Positions 46,530-55,854 are shown, counted from the stretch's first letter. The stretch: 64,000 bases of DNA from Spirochaetales bacterium (GCA_028722305.1 JAQYHB010000054.1:27347-91346); one strand, 5' to 3'. Notes: generated by a model not told the origin, from the sequence alone. Program-made: numbers and translations.

Positions 46530-46564
46530 GGGGAGGGGTGAGGCGAGACCATTTACCCCTTCCC
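46530..46564 (+). promoter_or_regulatory. Intercistronic hairpin after binding-protein gene
   Basis: The 10-bp stem GGGGAGGGGT / ACCCCTTCCC is followed by GTTTTCC. It lies 17 nt after the binding-protein stop codon and may act as partial terminator or message stabiliser. Confidence 0.6.
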
Positions 46565-46584
46565 GTTTTCCTAGGAGGCGACCA

Positions 46585-47511
46585 ATGGTACTTACAACAG
46601 AGCAGAAACGATTCCGCCGTTCGCAATACTGGAAAGGGAACTGGCAGCTGTATGCATGCCTTGTTCCCGGTTTGTTGTTTCTTTTCGTGTTCAAGCTTTT
46701 GCCATTTGCAAACATTTCGATTGCATTCAAACAGTTCAAACCGATGAAAGGCTTGGCAGGAAGCCCTTGGGTGGGTTTGAAGCACTTCCAAAAGCTGTTT
46801 TCAGACCCCGCCATCTGGCAGGTCATCAAGAACACCCTTGTCATCAACCTGCTGCAGCTTGTGTTCGTTTCGCCGGTGGCGATGTTCTTTGCCATATTGA
46901 TCAACGAGATTTCCCACCGATGGTTCCAGCGCACAGTCCAGACCATCATCTACATCCCGCATTTCTTTACGTGGGTTGTCATTTACAGTGTATTCTTCAT
47001 CTTGTTCGGTAGTAACGGTTTGATAAACCAGATCATTACCCGCCTCGGCGGAAAAGGCATTCTTTTCTTTGTCGACAGCAATTGGTTCCGTTTCGTCCTT
47101 GTCGCCTCCGCAATGTGGAACAAGGTCGGATGGGGAACCATCGTCTATCTCGCCGAATTGACCAAAATCGACCAGGACCTGTACGACGCCGCAGTCGTCG
47201 ACGGAGCAGGTAAACTGAAGCAGATCTGGCATATCTCGCTTCCAAGCCTGTTGCCGACCTTCGTGCTGATGGTGACCATCAGGCTCGGTACCATCATGAC
47301 CGATGGCTTTGGACAGATTCTCGTGTTCTACAACCCGTCGGTCTACGATGCCGCCGATGTGATTTCCACGTACGTCTACCGTGTCGGTCTGGGACAGGCC
47401 AACTTCAGCTATGCGACCGCTGTCGGACTTTTCGAGTCGGTCGTCGGCCTGCTGATGGTGCTTGGTTCCAACTTCCTCAGCAAACAGCTGACAGGAAAGA
47501 GTGTCTGGTGA
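46585..47511 (+). CDS. ABC transporter permease (LplB/YteP type)
   Basis: The 308-residue permease has the first helix LYACLVPGLLFLFVFKLLP and coupling motif DAAVVDGAGKLKQIWHISLP near residue 205, with the LplB-like KNTLVINLLQLVF stretch before it. AGGAGGCGACCA gives a strong ribosome-binding site at ATG 46585. It lies between the binding-protein gene and the partner permease gene. Confidence 0.92.
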   Translation: MVLTTEQKRFRRSQYWKGNWQLYACLVPGLLFLFVFKLLPFANISIAFKQFKPMKGLAGSPWVGLKHFQKLFSDPAIWQVIKNTLVINLLQLVFVSPVAMFFAILINEISHRWFQRTVQTIIYIPHFFTWVVIYSVFFILFGSNGLINQIITRLGGKGILFFVDSNWFRFVLVASAMWNKVGWGTIVYLAELTKIDQDLYDAAVVDGAGKLKQIWHISLPSLLPTFVLMVTIRLGTIMTDGFGQILVFYNPSVYDAADVISTYVYRVGLGQANFSYATAVGLFESVVGLLMVLGSNFLSKQLTGKSVW

Positions 47512-47523
47512 GGAGGGCGATGT

Positions 47524-48393
47524 ATGAAATTGACACGTGGTGAAAAAGTATTTGTCGTATGCAATGACCTGTTCATGTTGATTGTCGCCGCCATATGTGT
47601 GCTCCCGGTGCTCCACATCTTCGCCCGCGCTTTCTCCAGCGCCCAGGCGATCGGGCAGGGACGGGTCATTTTTTGGCCGGTGGATTTCCATATTGCAGGC
47701 ATCACCTACATTCTTGAGGAGACCTCCTTCCTTGTTTCTCTCCGCAACAGCCTCATCATCACCGCTATCGGTACGGTCTTGGCCGTCTTTTGCGCGATCT
47801 TGACCGCCTTCGCGTTGGCGCAGAAGGAGATGAAGGGCAGGACGTTCTTCCTCTACCTCTATGTCTTCTGCATGATTTTCCACGCAGGAATCGTTCCGAA
47901 CTATTTCCTGATGAAACGGCTTGGGTTTCTCAACACACTGTGGTGTCTGATCCTCCCTGCCGTGGTCAATCCGTACTACATCCTGGTCCTCAAGCGGGGG
48001 TTTGAGACATTTCCCTCCTCGTTGAAAGAGGCTGCCCAAATAGACGGTGCCTCGTGGTTCACCATTCTGTGGCAGATTGCCGTGCCCGTGTCCAAGGCGC
48101 AGATCGCCACCATCGTGGTCTTCTACAGCGTGCATTACTGGAACAAGTACACCGACGCCCTGATCTACGTGACCGACAACGTGAAGAGCCCGATCACCAT
48201 GTTCCTTTACAACATGGTAAAGAACACCAACATCGTTGACTTCACGGGCATCTATGACGAGCTGCCTTACATCAGCCAGGATGTGTTCAATGCGGCGACG
48301 GTTCTGCTCGCGGTCCTGCCCATTCTGGCCGTGTACCCGTTGATGCAACGCTATTTTGTGCGGGGCACCATGGCCGGAGCGATCAAGGGTTGA
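47524..48393 (+). CDS. ABC transporter permease (LplC/YtcP type)
   Basis: The 289-residue partner permease has helix 1 at LFMLIVAAICVLPVLHIFAR, the LplC-type coupling motif EAAQIDGASWFTILWQIAVP near residue 180 and the typical C-terminus RYFVRGTMAGAIKG. GAGGAGGGCGATGT lies just upstream of the ATG. No ATPase gene follows. Confidence 0.92.
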   Translation: MKLTRGEKVFVVCNDLFMLIVAAICVLPVLHIFARAFSSAQAIGQGRVIFWPVDFHIAGITYILEETSFLVSLRNSLIITAIGTVLAVFCAILTAFALAQKEMKGRTFFLYLYVFCMIFHAGIVPNYFLMKRLGFLNTLWCLILPAVVNPYYILVLKRGFETFPSSLKEAAQIDGASWFTILWQIAVPVSKAQIATIVVFYSVHYWNKYTDALIYVTDNVKSPITMFLYNMVKNTNIVDFTGIYDELPYISQDVFNAATVLLAVLPILAVYPLMQRYFVRGTMAGAIKG

Positions 48394-48401
48394 ACATTGC
48401 C

Positions 48402-49061
48402 ATGAAACTGTACGTGGTCCGGCATGGCGAGACTCCATACAATGTGGCGCAGGTCGCATGCGGCACCGGAGACGCCCCTTTGACAGAGAAAGGTATCCGG
48501 CAGGCGAAGGAGCTTGCCGGGTATATCAGGCAACATCAAGCCGAGCTTGCCATCCGACATATCGTTGTCTCGAACCTGCTCAGGGCAAGGCAGACCTGCC
48601 GCTATGTCGAGCAGGCCTTGGGCCTGCAAGCCATTGTGGACGAGCGGTTCCACGAGCTTTCTGTCGGCGATTACCTCGGGTTCCGTACGGGTGTGGAGAC
48701 CCCCGAGGTGGAACGGTACCGCGCGATGCGGGCGGAGCCATTTGTCCGGTTGTCGGGGGGCGAATCCTTCGCAGACACCTTGGTCAGGGTGTATCCCGCG
48801 CTGGATGAGATCAGACGGATCTATGCAGGCGAGAATGTCCTGATCATCTGCCACGGGATCATCATGCGCACGATTGCGACCTATTTCGGGTCTTTCGATC
48901 TTGATTCGCTCGAATCGTACAAGACCAAAAACTGCCAGATGCAAGTGTTCGATATGGAAGACGGCAGGGTTGTTCCCCCTTCCTGCGTTCCGCTTTCGGA
49001 AGAACGGATGGAAAAGGAGACCGGCGGCATCCAGGCTTCGGGCGAGACATGGGGGGATTGA
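48402..49061 (+). CDS. Histidine phosphatase (phosphoglycerate mutase-like)
   Basis: The protein, about 219 residues, has VVRHGETPYN with the phospho-accepting His near residue 7, SNLLRARQT, ELSVGDYLG and the second catalytic His in LIICHGIIMRT. These mark the broad-specificity phosphatase branch rather than true glycolytic mutase. It starts eight nt after the permease stop and so probably belongs to the ABC operon, where it could dephosphorylate a sugar phosphate (inference). Confidence 0.88.
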   Translation: MKLYVVRHGETPYNVAQVACGTGDAPLTEKGIRQAKELAGYIRQHQAELAIRHIVVSNLLRARQTCRYVEQALGLQAIVDERFHELSVGDYLGFRTGVETPEVERYRAMRAEPFVRLSGGESFADTLVRVYPALDEIRRIYAGENVLIICHGIIMRTIATYFGSFDLDSLESYKTKNCQMQVFDMEDGRVVPPSCVPLSEERMEKETGGIQASGETWGD

Positions 49062-49115
49062 ATTCTTAACGAGAATTCAGCTGACAGTCTTTCCACGGAA
49101 ACCTACACTTTGGGT

Positions 49116-49517
49116 ATGGATATCACATGGGTTTCCACCGACCAAGACCGAGAGGCGCGTGACAGGTTGCTGGCTCGGGCAGGGTTGGCGGCTGATGGTG
49201 ATGTCACCAGATCGGTGCTCCTGTACGACGGGGATATGGCGGTCGGCACGGCGAGCCGGAAGGACAATGTGCTCAAATGGTTCGCCATCAACCCTTCCTA
49301 CCAAGGGCAAGGGCTGGTGGGGGTGTTGCTGACCCCGCTGGTCACCGATGCGATTGCCTCGGGCATTTCCCGCTTGTTTTTTGTCACCAAGCCCGGCAAC
49401 GTCGTTCTTTTCCGTTCCTTCGGTTTCTTCCTGATTGCCGAGACATCTCGAATGGCTTTGATGGAAAATCGTAAGGATGGACTTTCCTCCAAGTGGTCCC
49501 TACGCCTTCTTTCTTGA
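49116..49517 (+). pseudogene. citC: citC N-terminal fragment (GNAT domain of citrate lyase ligase)
   Basis: The frame encodes about 133 residues matching the N-terminal GNAT domain of [citrate (pro-3S)-lyase] ligase. NVLKWFAINPSYQGQGLVGVLL and FVTKPGNVVLFRSFGFFLIAE (in parts) parallel the CitC stretches, and MALMENR corresponds to VVLMENS just before the nucleotidyl-transferase domain. That catalytic domain, about 200 residues in CitC, is missing, and the frame ends at 49517 inside the next gene. The most likely cause is a deletion joining citC to the middle of citX. A genuine stand-alone GNAT protein is the alternative. Confidence 0.6.
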
Positions 49518-49776
49518 CCGGGAAGGACGCGATGCTGACGAGTTGAAACGAGTCTTGGTGGAGTTCGAGCTACGCCATCCGGTCGGCCGGTGGGTCGACC
49601 TGGATGTGCGCACATCCGACCTTTCGGCTGTCAGCCGGACCCAGCTTGGCCTTGCGGAAAGGCGTTGCATCATCTGTGACCGTCCTGCCAAGGAGTGCGC
49701 GAGAAGTCGCCGCCATCCGGTAGAGGAGCTCTATCAGGTGACCATGCGGGCGTTGGAGGCATATGCGGGAATGTGA
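49477..49776 (+). pseudogene. citX: citX C-terminal fragment (holo-citrate-lyase synthase)
   Basis: The 99-residue frame matches the C-terminal half of CitX (E. coli 183 residues). ELRHPVGRWVDLDV corresponds to ELEHSHPLGRLWDIDV, and the cysteine motif RRCIICDRPAKECARSRRH is complete. The N-terminal half of CitX is absent, and similarity begins at about SGP a few residues after ATG 49477. The frame overlaps the citC fragment by 41 bp in another frame. CitX attaches the prosthetic group to the citrate lyase acyl carrier protein. As it stands this protein is probably not functional, unless a short form suffices. Confidence 0.6.
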
Positions 49777-50587
49777 CGCTTCGTTGATTGCCTCGGTGAC
49801 GTGCGAGGCGCTGCTTCTCGAGGTGGACACCAGCCCGAAACCGGGACTGGTGGACCTTTTGTCAAATGGTTCCCACAAGGATTTGAACCCCTGGCTGTTT
49901 TACCAGAGCGCCTTGGCCTTGGAGCCTTATTTCCATGACTTCGCCAGACTTGGAGCCTCTTGGAAGGGGAAGGATTCCGAATCGCTATTCCGTGATGTCA
50001 GGGAAATCGGGAAAGAGGCCGAGGCGGCGATGTTCAAGGCCACTGGAGGGATCAATACCCATAAGGGCGCGCTTTTCTCGCTGGGTATTCTCGATACGGC
50101 TTGGGGCTATGCCCAGTGCCAGGGAATCGCCTCGGCCGACACTGTCTGCATGCTTGCATCCCATATGACCTCCAAAAGCCTTGGCAGGGAGCTTTCCGCT
50201 TTGGGCCGTTCCTTGCCACGAAGCAATGGGGAGCGTGTTCTCCATCGGTATGGGGTGCGTGGCATCCGGGCTGAGGTGATGGAAGGATTCCCCTCCGTGA
50301 GACGATACGGCCTGTCTCCGTTGCGATCACGGGGCGGATGGAGGGACAACCATGCCCGCCTGTCCGCTTTGGTGGGGTTGATGGCGCATGTGGAGGACTC
50401 CAACCTGTTGCATCGTGGGGGATGGGAGGGGCTGAGGTTTGTGCGGCAGGCCATGCGGGAAATCAGCCCGGAACGATGCCTTGAAGACCAGTTAGCCGCT
50501 TTGGACGGGCCGTTTGTCTCTCGTAATCTTAGCTCGGGAGGAGCGGCCGACCTGCTCTCGGTGAGCATGGTCTGCTCGCGGATCTGA
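49763..50587 (+). CDS. citG: Triphosphoribosyl-dephospho-CoA synthase
   Basis: The 274-residue protein makes 2'-(5''-triphosphoribosyl)-3'-dephospho-CoA from ATP and dephospho-CoA, the precursor of the citrate lyase prosthetic group. Family motifs are LLLEVDTSPKPGLVDLLSNG with Lys near residue 27, ATGGINTHKGALFSLG near residue 93 and VEDSNLLHRGG near residue 211. It overlaps the end of the citX fragment, as in normal cit operons. Citrate lyase genes citDEF are not in this window. Confidence 0.85.
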   Translation: MRECDASLIASVTCEALLLEVDTSPKPGLVDLLSNGSHKDLNPWLFYQSALALEPYFHDFARLGASWKGKDSESLFRDVREIGKEAEAAMFKATGGINTHKGALFSLGILDTAWGYAQCQGIASADTVCMLASHMTSKSLGRELSALGRSLPRSNGERVLHRYGVRGIRAEVMEGFPSVRRYGLSPLRSRGGWRDNHARLSALVGLMAHVEDSNLLHRGGWEGLRFVRQAMREISPERCLEDQLAALDGPFVSRNLSSGGAADLLSVSMVCSRI

Positions 50588-50593
50588 TACCGG

Positions 50594-51160
50594 TTAATGT
50601 TCAATCCAGTCGATTTTCCCGTCCCGTAAATGCAGGATCCGCTGGTTCTCCGATCCACGGAAACGGAGGCGGATATTCTTTTTCGCGATGACGAACTCGC
50701 CGTCGACCAATACGTCGATCATCGATAGCATCCTGTCGGTAACCCCGCATCTCGGGCTTGCCGGAAAAACGGGGGAGTGGGGGTCTACCAACTTTCCGTC
50801 CAACAGATCTCCCGGTTTCGCTCCACGCAGGTCGGTCTCGTAGGTGTAGCCGCTGTAGCACCAGATGGTCTTTTCTGGGAATGCCTTTCTGACATGCTCC
50901 AGAAAGGGGACGAGGGCGCGCTGGTTTTCCGGCTCCATCGGCTCCCCGCCCAGCAGGGAAAGGCCGCTGATCCAAGGATGGTCAAGCAGGGAAATCACAT
51001 GTTGCTCGGTCGCGCAGGTGAAGGGCTCCCCGTACCGGAAGTCCCAGGCGATACTATTGAAGCAACCTTCGCAGTGGTGTGTGCAGCCTGAGACAAACAA
51101 GCTGACCCTGACCCCTTCGCCGTTGGCGATATCGCATTCCTTGATGGTGGCGTAGTTCAC
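50594..51160 (-). CDS. nrdG: Anaerobic ribonucleotide reductase activating protein
   Basis: The 188-residue radical-SAM enzyme generates the glycyl radical on NrdD. The cluster motif is SGCTHHCEGCFN, the C-x3-C-x2-C pattern, followed by LSLLGGEPM. The GTG start at 51160 overlaps the nrdD stop (GTGA), so the two are coupled; an upstream reading would run into the nrdD tail. The gene converges on citG with only six bp between the stops. Confidence 0.93.
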   Translation of the reverse strand: MNYATIKECDIANGEGVRVSLFVSGCTHHCEGCFNSIAWDFRYGEPFTCATEQHVISLLDHPWISGLSLLGGEPMEPENQRALVPFLEHVRKAFPEKTIWCYSGYTYETDLRGAKPGDLLDGKLVDPHSPVFPASPRCGVTDRMLSMIDVLVDGEFVIAKKNIRLRFRGSENQRILHLRDGKIDWIEH

Positions 51161-53352
51161 AGATGCAGCACCCTGTCCCGGATTTCCTGCGTCCGGCCCT
51201 GGTTCCAGTACTGGGTGCCGATATACCCGCAGGTGCGGCGGGCGACATTCATCTTGCTCTGGTCCTCGTTGCCGCAGTTCGGGCAACGCCAGACGAGCTT
51301 GCCGTCCTTTTCGGCAATCTTGATTTCTCCGTCGTAGCCGCAGACCTGGCAGTAATCGCTCTTGGTGTTCAGCTCGGCGTAGAGAATCGTGTTGTAGATA
51401 TGCTTCAGCAGGGCGAGGACGGCAGGGATGTTGTCCTGCATGTTGGGGACCTCGACGTAACTGATGGCGCCGCCGGGGCTGAGTTTCTGGAAGGCCGCCT
51501 CCTTGGTCAGCTTGTCAAACGCGTTGATATGCTCCCTGACCGAGATATGGTAGCTGTTGGTGATGTAGTTGTGGTCGGTCACCCCCTCGATCTTCCCGAA
51601 GCGTTTTTGCAGACATTTGGCGAACTTGTAGGTGGTGGACTCCAGCGGTGTGCCATAGACGGAGTAATCGATGTCTTCTTCCTTTTTCCATTTGCCACAG
51701 GCGTCGTTGAGGGCCTGCATCACCTTCAGGCCAAACTTCTCTCCCTCTGGAGAAGTATGGGACACTCCCTTCATATAGTAGACACACTCCGCCAGACCGG
51801 CGTAGCCAAGACTGATGGTGGAGTAGCCGCCGTACAGTAGCTTGTCGATCTTTTCCCCTTTCTCCAGACGGGAGAGGGCGCCGTATTGCCAGAGAATCGG
51901 GGCAGCATCGCTCGGCGTGCCGAGCAGGCGCTCATGACGACAGCGTAGCGCATGGTGGCACAGCTTTAGGCGTTCGTCCAGGATTTCCCAGAATTTTTGC
52001 TCGTCCTTGTGGGAGGAGCAGGCGACGTCGACAAGGTTGATGGTGACCACACCTTGGTTGAAACGACCGTAGTACTTGTGCTTGCCCGGTACATAGTTCT
52101 TCGCGTTGGCGATATTGCCCACATGCGCGTCGGTGAACCGGTCCGGGGTGAGGAAGGAACGGCAACCCATGCAGGTGTAGCAGTCTCCCTTCAGCTCGAG
52201 CGCCTTCTTCTCGCTGATGTAGTCGGGAACCATCCGTTTGGCGGTGCAGCGGGCGGCCAGTTCGGTCAGGTAATAATACGGTCTGCCTGGCTCGATGTTG
52301 TCTTCTTCCAGCACGTAGATCAGTTTCGGGAAGGCGGGGGTGATCCAGACGCCTTTCTCGTTCTTCACGCCCTGGATGCGCTGGGTCAGCATTTCCTCGA
52401 TGCAGAGGGCCAGGTCTTTTTTGACCTGCTCGTTGCGGGCTTCGTTCAGGTACATGAAGACGGTGAGGAACGGAGCCTGCCCGTTGGTCGTCATAAGGGT
52501 GATGACCTGATACTGGATGGTCTGGATGCCCTTTTCGACCTCCTTTCGCAGTCGTTTCTCGACGATTTCATGTTCCAGCTCCTTGGATGGAGCGATGCCA
52601 AGGAGTTTGAACTCATCTTCCGCACTTTTCTTGATCCGCTGTCTGCTGACGTCGACGAAGGCTGCCAGATGCTCAAGGGAAATCGACTGGCCTCCATACT
52701 GGTTCGAGGCTACTTGGGCGATAATCTGGGTGGCGATGTTGCAGGCGGTGGAGAAGCTGTGCGGACGCTCGATCTCGGTCCCACTGATCACCGTTCCGTT
52801 CTGCAGCATGTCGTCCAGGTTGATCAGATCGCAGTTGTGCATGTGCTGGGCGTAGTAGTCGGCATCATGGAAGTGGATGATTCCCTCCTCATGCGCCTTG
52901 ACGATTTCTTGGGGAAGCAACAGGCGGTTGGTGATGTCCTTGGAGACTTCTCCTGCCATATAGTCGCGCTGGACGCTGTTGACCACCGGGTTCTTGTTGC
53001 TGTTTTCCTGCTTGACATCCTCGTTTTTGCATTCCAGAAGCGAAAGAATCCGGGCATCGGTGGTGTTGGCGTGGCGGGCCAGGGTGCGGTTGTAGCGGTA
53101 GCGGATGTAGGCACGGGCCACCTCGTAGGCCCCCGCCTTCATCAACTCGGTCTCTACCATATCCTGGATTTCCTCGACCGAGAATGCCCGTTCGCCTTCC
53201 TGACACCGGTTGGTAATGGTATCGGTAATCTGTTGGATCCGAAAGTCGTCCAGCTCAGGGGTGGCTACCGCCTTGTTTGCCTTGCCGATGGCGATGGCAA
53301 TCTTGTGTCCGTCGAACTCGACTTCCGTCCCGTTGCGTTTAATGACTTTCAT
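51157..53352 (-). CDS. nrdD: Class III (anaerobic) ribonucleoside-triphosphate reductase
   Basis: The 731-residue oxygen-sensitive enzyme makes deoxyribonucleotides with a glycyl radical. It has an N-terminal ATP-cone (MKVIKRNGTEVEFDGHKI region), the central barrel, a zinc site with Cys668, Cys671, Cys690 and Cys693, and the radical Gly709 in RRTCGYIG near the C-terminus. A perfect NrdR box lies 166 bp upstream. It is followed by nrdG. The genome thus carries both class II and class III enzymes. Confidence 0.95.
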   Translation of the reverse strand: MKVIKRNGTEVEFDGHKIAIAIGKANKAVATPELDDFRIQQITDTITNRCQEGERAFSVEEIQDMVETELMKAGAYEVARAYIRYRYNRTLARHANTTDARILSLLECKNEDVKQENSNKNPVVNSVQRDYMAGEVSKDITNRLLLPQEIVKAHEEGIIHFHDADYYAQHMHNCDLINLDDMLQNGTVISGTEIERPHSFSTACNIATQIIAQVASNQYGGQSISLEHLAAFVDVSRQRIKKSAEDEFKLLGIAPSKELEHEIVEKRLRKEVEKGIQTIQYQVITLMTTNGQAPFLTVFMYLNEARNEQVKKDLALCIEEMLTQRIQGVKNEKGVWITPAFPKLIYVLEEDNIEPGRPYYYLTELAARCTAKRMVPDYISEKKALELKGDCYTCMGCRSFLTPDRFTDAHVGNIANAKNYVPGKHKYYGRFNQGVVTINLVDVACSSHKDEQKFWEILDERLKLCHHALRCRHERLLGTPSDAAPILWQYGALSRLEKGEKIDKLLYGGYSTISLGYAGLAECVYYMKGVSHTSPEGEKFGLKVMQALNDACGKWKKEEDIDYSVYGTPLESTTYKFAKCLQKRFGKIEGVTDHNYITNSYHISVREHINAFDKLTKEAAFQKLSPGGAISYVEVPNMQDNIPAVLALLKHIYNTILYAELNTKSDYCQVCGYDGEIKIAEKDGKLVWRCPNCGNEDQSKMNVARRTCGYIGTQYWNQGRTQEIRDRVLHL

Positions 53353-53487
53353 AGTGTCTCCCAGTGTACGTGGTTGTATTTCCCGAGGGGCGATCTGACT
53401 CTGACAGTTGCGTACCAGTGGAGGATTCTCACCTCGCTTCTCCGGTCTCGGAAACAGACCCAGTATAGCACGGAGCCATACATGCGT

Positions 53488-53503
53488 CTACTAGGATTAG
53501 TAT
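53488..53503. promoter_or_regulatory. Possible second NrdR box upstream of nrdD
   Basis: CTACTAGGATTAGTAT contains an inverted repeat TACTA/TAGTA and matches the NrdR palindrome at 9 of 16 positions. It starts 30 bp from the perfect box, close to the usual paired spacing. Confidence 0.4.
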
Positions 53504-53517
53504 TGCATAGATATTAC

Positions 53518-53533
53518 ACACTATATATAGTGT
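53518..53533. promoter_or_regulatory. NrdR box upstream of nrdD
   Basis: The 16-bp perfect palindrome ACACTATATATAGTGT is the known form of the NrdR box. The flanking sequence is AT-rich and should hold the nrdDG promoter. The 285 bp between nrdD and the MATE gene contain no gene. Confidence 0.85.
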
Positions 53534-53637
53534 TATATAGGTTTTATATGAGGAAACCTAACTCTTGGTTCGGGAATGGAAAAGGACCCACTCAAGGAGG
53601 GAAAGTCAGTTCCTGCCAGGTGCCGGCGTAGCGTTGC

Positions 53638-55014
53638 TTAGACCTGCAACGGCTCGCCGTCCGGGGTGCGTCTGAGCTTGCGGTAGATGGTTGCCACCAT
53701 GGTGCCGAAGGTGGCGCTTGCTCCGACAATCTGGCTGACTGCCTCGGCGACGAAGACGCCGTGGACCCCAAAGCCGACCTGTGGCAACAGCAGGGTCAGG
53801 GGTACGACCAGAATCGCCTTGCGGAAGAGAGAGAAGAAGACAGCCCGCTTTGGGCAGTTCATGGCGACGAAGGTATTCTGTCCTATGGTCTGGAAGCTCA
53901 TCATGAAGAAGACGGCGAAATAGATGCGCATGCAGGGGACGCAGACGCGGATCAGCTCGCTGTCAGAGGTGAAGCAACGAGCCAAGGCCACAGGGAAGAG
54001 CTGGACCAAGGCCCAGTTGAGCAGGTTGATCGAAAGGGTGACCAGGGTGATGGTGCCGATCGTCTTGCGGACACGGCTGTAGCGTCTCGCGCCGTAGTTG
54101 TAGCCCATGATCGGCTGGGAGCTGTTGGCGAAGCTGGTGGTGGGGAGCGAGATTACCTCGCGCAACGAATTGATCACCGCCATCGAGCTGATGAAGAGCA
54201 GACCCTCTGGTCCACCGTAGAGCTTTAGTGTGATATTCGCCACCGCCTGGGTCAGCGAGTTGGTCGCCTTGAACATGAAGCCAGGGGCTCCCAGCGCCAG
54301 GATCTGCCTGACCACCTTTCCATCCCAGGAAAACCGGGTGATCGAGAGGGGCCAGGACTTGGTACGTAGCGACTTGACTACCCAGATGGCGCTGCAGCAC
54401 TGACTGATCACGGTAGCGATCGCCGCGCCCCTGATGCCCATGCCGAACGTGAACATGAACAGCGGGTCCAGGACGATGTTCAGCGTGGCACCGATCAGGA
54501 TGGTCACCATGCCGGTGACACTGTGGCCCAGCATGGTGATGAAGGGGTTCATTCCCAGCGAAATCATGACGAAGACCGTACCGGCGACATAGATGGAGAA
54601 ATAGGCGTCGGCGTAGGGAAGCGATGCTTCGTCCGCGCCGAGCAGCATGAGCGCAGGACGACGGAAGAAGAACAGGACGACCGTCAGCACCACCCCCATG
54701 ACGAGAAGCAGGGTGAAGGCGTTCTCCATGATGTGCTGGGCTTCATCGTCGCGGTGTTTTCCCCGTTCAATCGAACAGAGCGGTGCTCCGCCTGTACCGC
54801 AGATGCCGGCGAAGGCGTTGATCAGGGTAATCAGGGGGAAGGCGATACCGACACCGCTGAGTGCCGCGGTGCCTACTCCGGGGATATGGCCGATATAGAC
54901 ACGGTCGACGATGTTGTACAGGACATGGACCAATTCGGCGACCATGACCGGCAGGGCCAGCCTGAGGACATGGCCGATAATGGAACCGTGTGCGTAATCT
55001 CCCGTTTCCCGCAT
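53638..55014 (-). CDS. MATE-family efflux transporter
   Basis: The 458-residue membrane protein has about twelve helices and two homologous halves: LRLALPVMVAELVHVLYNIVDRVYIGHI and later QILALGAPGFMFKATNSLTQAVANITL (quoted in parts). It resembles the NorM/DinF branch that exports cationic drugs or metabolites using ion gradients. I chose ATG 55014 with GGGAGAA upstream. It follows the TauE gene by 31 bp on the same strand. Confidence 0.9.
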   Translation of the reverse strand: MRETGDYAHGSIIGHVLRLALPVMVAELVHVLYNIVDRVYIGHIPGVGTAALSGVGIAFPLITLINAFAGICGTGGAPLCSIERGKHRDDEAQHIMENAFTLLLVMGVVLTVVLFFFRRPALMLLGADEASLPYADAYFSIYVAGTVFVMISLGMNPFITMLGHSVTGMVTILIGATLNIVLDPLFMFTFGMGIRGAAIATVISQCCSAIWVVKSLRTKSWPLSITRFSWDGKVVRQILALGAPGFMFKATNSLTQAVANITLKLYGGPEGLLFISSMAVINSLREVISLPTTSFANSSQPIMGYNYGARRYSRVRKTIGTITLVTLSINLLNWALVQLFPVALARCFTSDSELIRVCVPCMRIYFAVFFMMSFQTIGQNTFVAMNCPKRAVFFSLFRKAILVVPLTLLLPQVGFGVHGVFVAEAVSQIVGASATFGTMVATIYRKLRRTPDGEPLQV

Positions 55015-55045
55015 ATGGCCATTTTCTCCCAAATCAAGAGTGAAT

Positions 55046-55765
55046 TCAACCCGCGATGACGCTCCAAAGGCCTGCGATGGCGACAAAGATATACACGAGC
55101 GGTCTCAACAGGGAAAAGGAAAGGTGGCGGAAGAACAGGTTGCCGCAGAGCGTCCCGAGGAGGATGGCGGCCCACCCGAGGAAAAGCAGATTCCAGGAGA
55201 GATTCTGGTAGGCTCCGTAGGCGAAGCGCATGGCCATGCTCTCCACGTTGGAAAGCAGAAAGAAGGTCTGGAGTGTGGCGAGATAGGCCTCTTTTTGTCC
55301 CAGTCCATTCATCAGATAGAGCGCCGCCGGCGGGGCGGAGATGCCGAAGAGTCCGTTGCAGATTCCGCTGGCCAGACCGGCGAGCACCCCGTTTCGGGCT
55401 TTGGCCTGAATGGTCATCCTGCCTTGGAGGAAGAGGAAGAACAAGGAGGTCAGGATCAGAAACATCCCCAGCAGCCGTGTCATCAAAGCCGACTTCAGGG
55501 AGATGGAGAGCAGGGTGGCGATGGCGCCGATCAAGAGGGACGGGATGGCCAAGGGCCAGAGCACCTTCCAGTTGATGCTGGCGTGGTAGCGGACCACCAG
55601 CGTCACCACACCCGCCATGGCGATGGCGTGTACCAGCGCAATGCTCTCGGAATAGGGCATCCAATGGGGGAAGAACGCCATCATCAATATCGGGGCGCCG
55701 AATCCGGTCACTGCCGGTACCATGGCCCCGACAAAGGCGACAGAAATCAAATGCCAGGGAATCAT
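55046..55765 (-). CDS. TauE/SafE-family membrane permease
   Basis: The protein, about 239 residues, has around eight hydrophobic helices and the family repeats FVGAMVPAVTGFGAPILMM near the start and GLASGICNGLFGISAPPAAL after residue 125. The family exports sulfite, sulfoacetate or related anions. In an organism with sulfatases, sulfite or sulfate export is plausible but unproven. ATG 55765 gives a standard N-terminus. Confidence 0.87.
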   Translation of the reverse strand: MIPWHLISVAFVGAMVPAVTGFGAPILMMAFFPHWMPYSESIALVHAIAMAGVVTLVVRYHASINWKVLWPLAIPSLLIGAIATLLSISLKSALMTRLLGMFLILTSLFFLFLQGRMTIQAKARNGVLAGLASGICNGLFGISAPPAALYLMNGLGQKEAYLATLQTFFLLSNVESMAMRFAYGAYQNLSWNLLFLGWAAILLGTLCGNLFFRHLSFSLLRPLVYIFVAIAGLWSVIAG

Positions 55766-55796
55766 GGTTCCAGTATAAGCCGCATTCCGGGAAAGG

Positions 55797-55832
55797 CAAA
55801 GGAAAAGGGCCTGCCGTTTCCGACAAGCCCTT
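55797..55832 (-). terminator. Terminator of rubredoxin gene
   Basis: On the minus strand a stem from AAGGGC to GCCCTT with inner TG-CA and CGG pairing around a GAAA loop is followed by TTCCTTT. It separates rubredoxin from the TauE gene. Confidence 0.75.
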
Positions 55833-55854
55833 GAAACATCAAAACACGAGTCTC

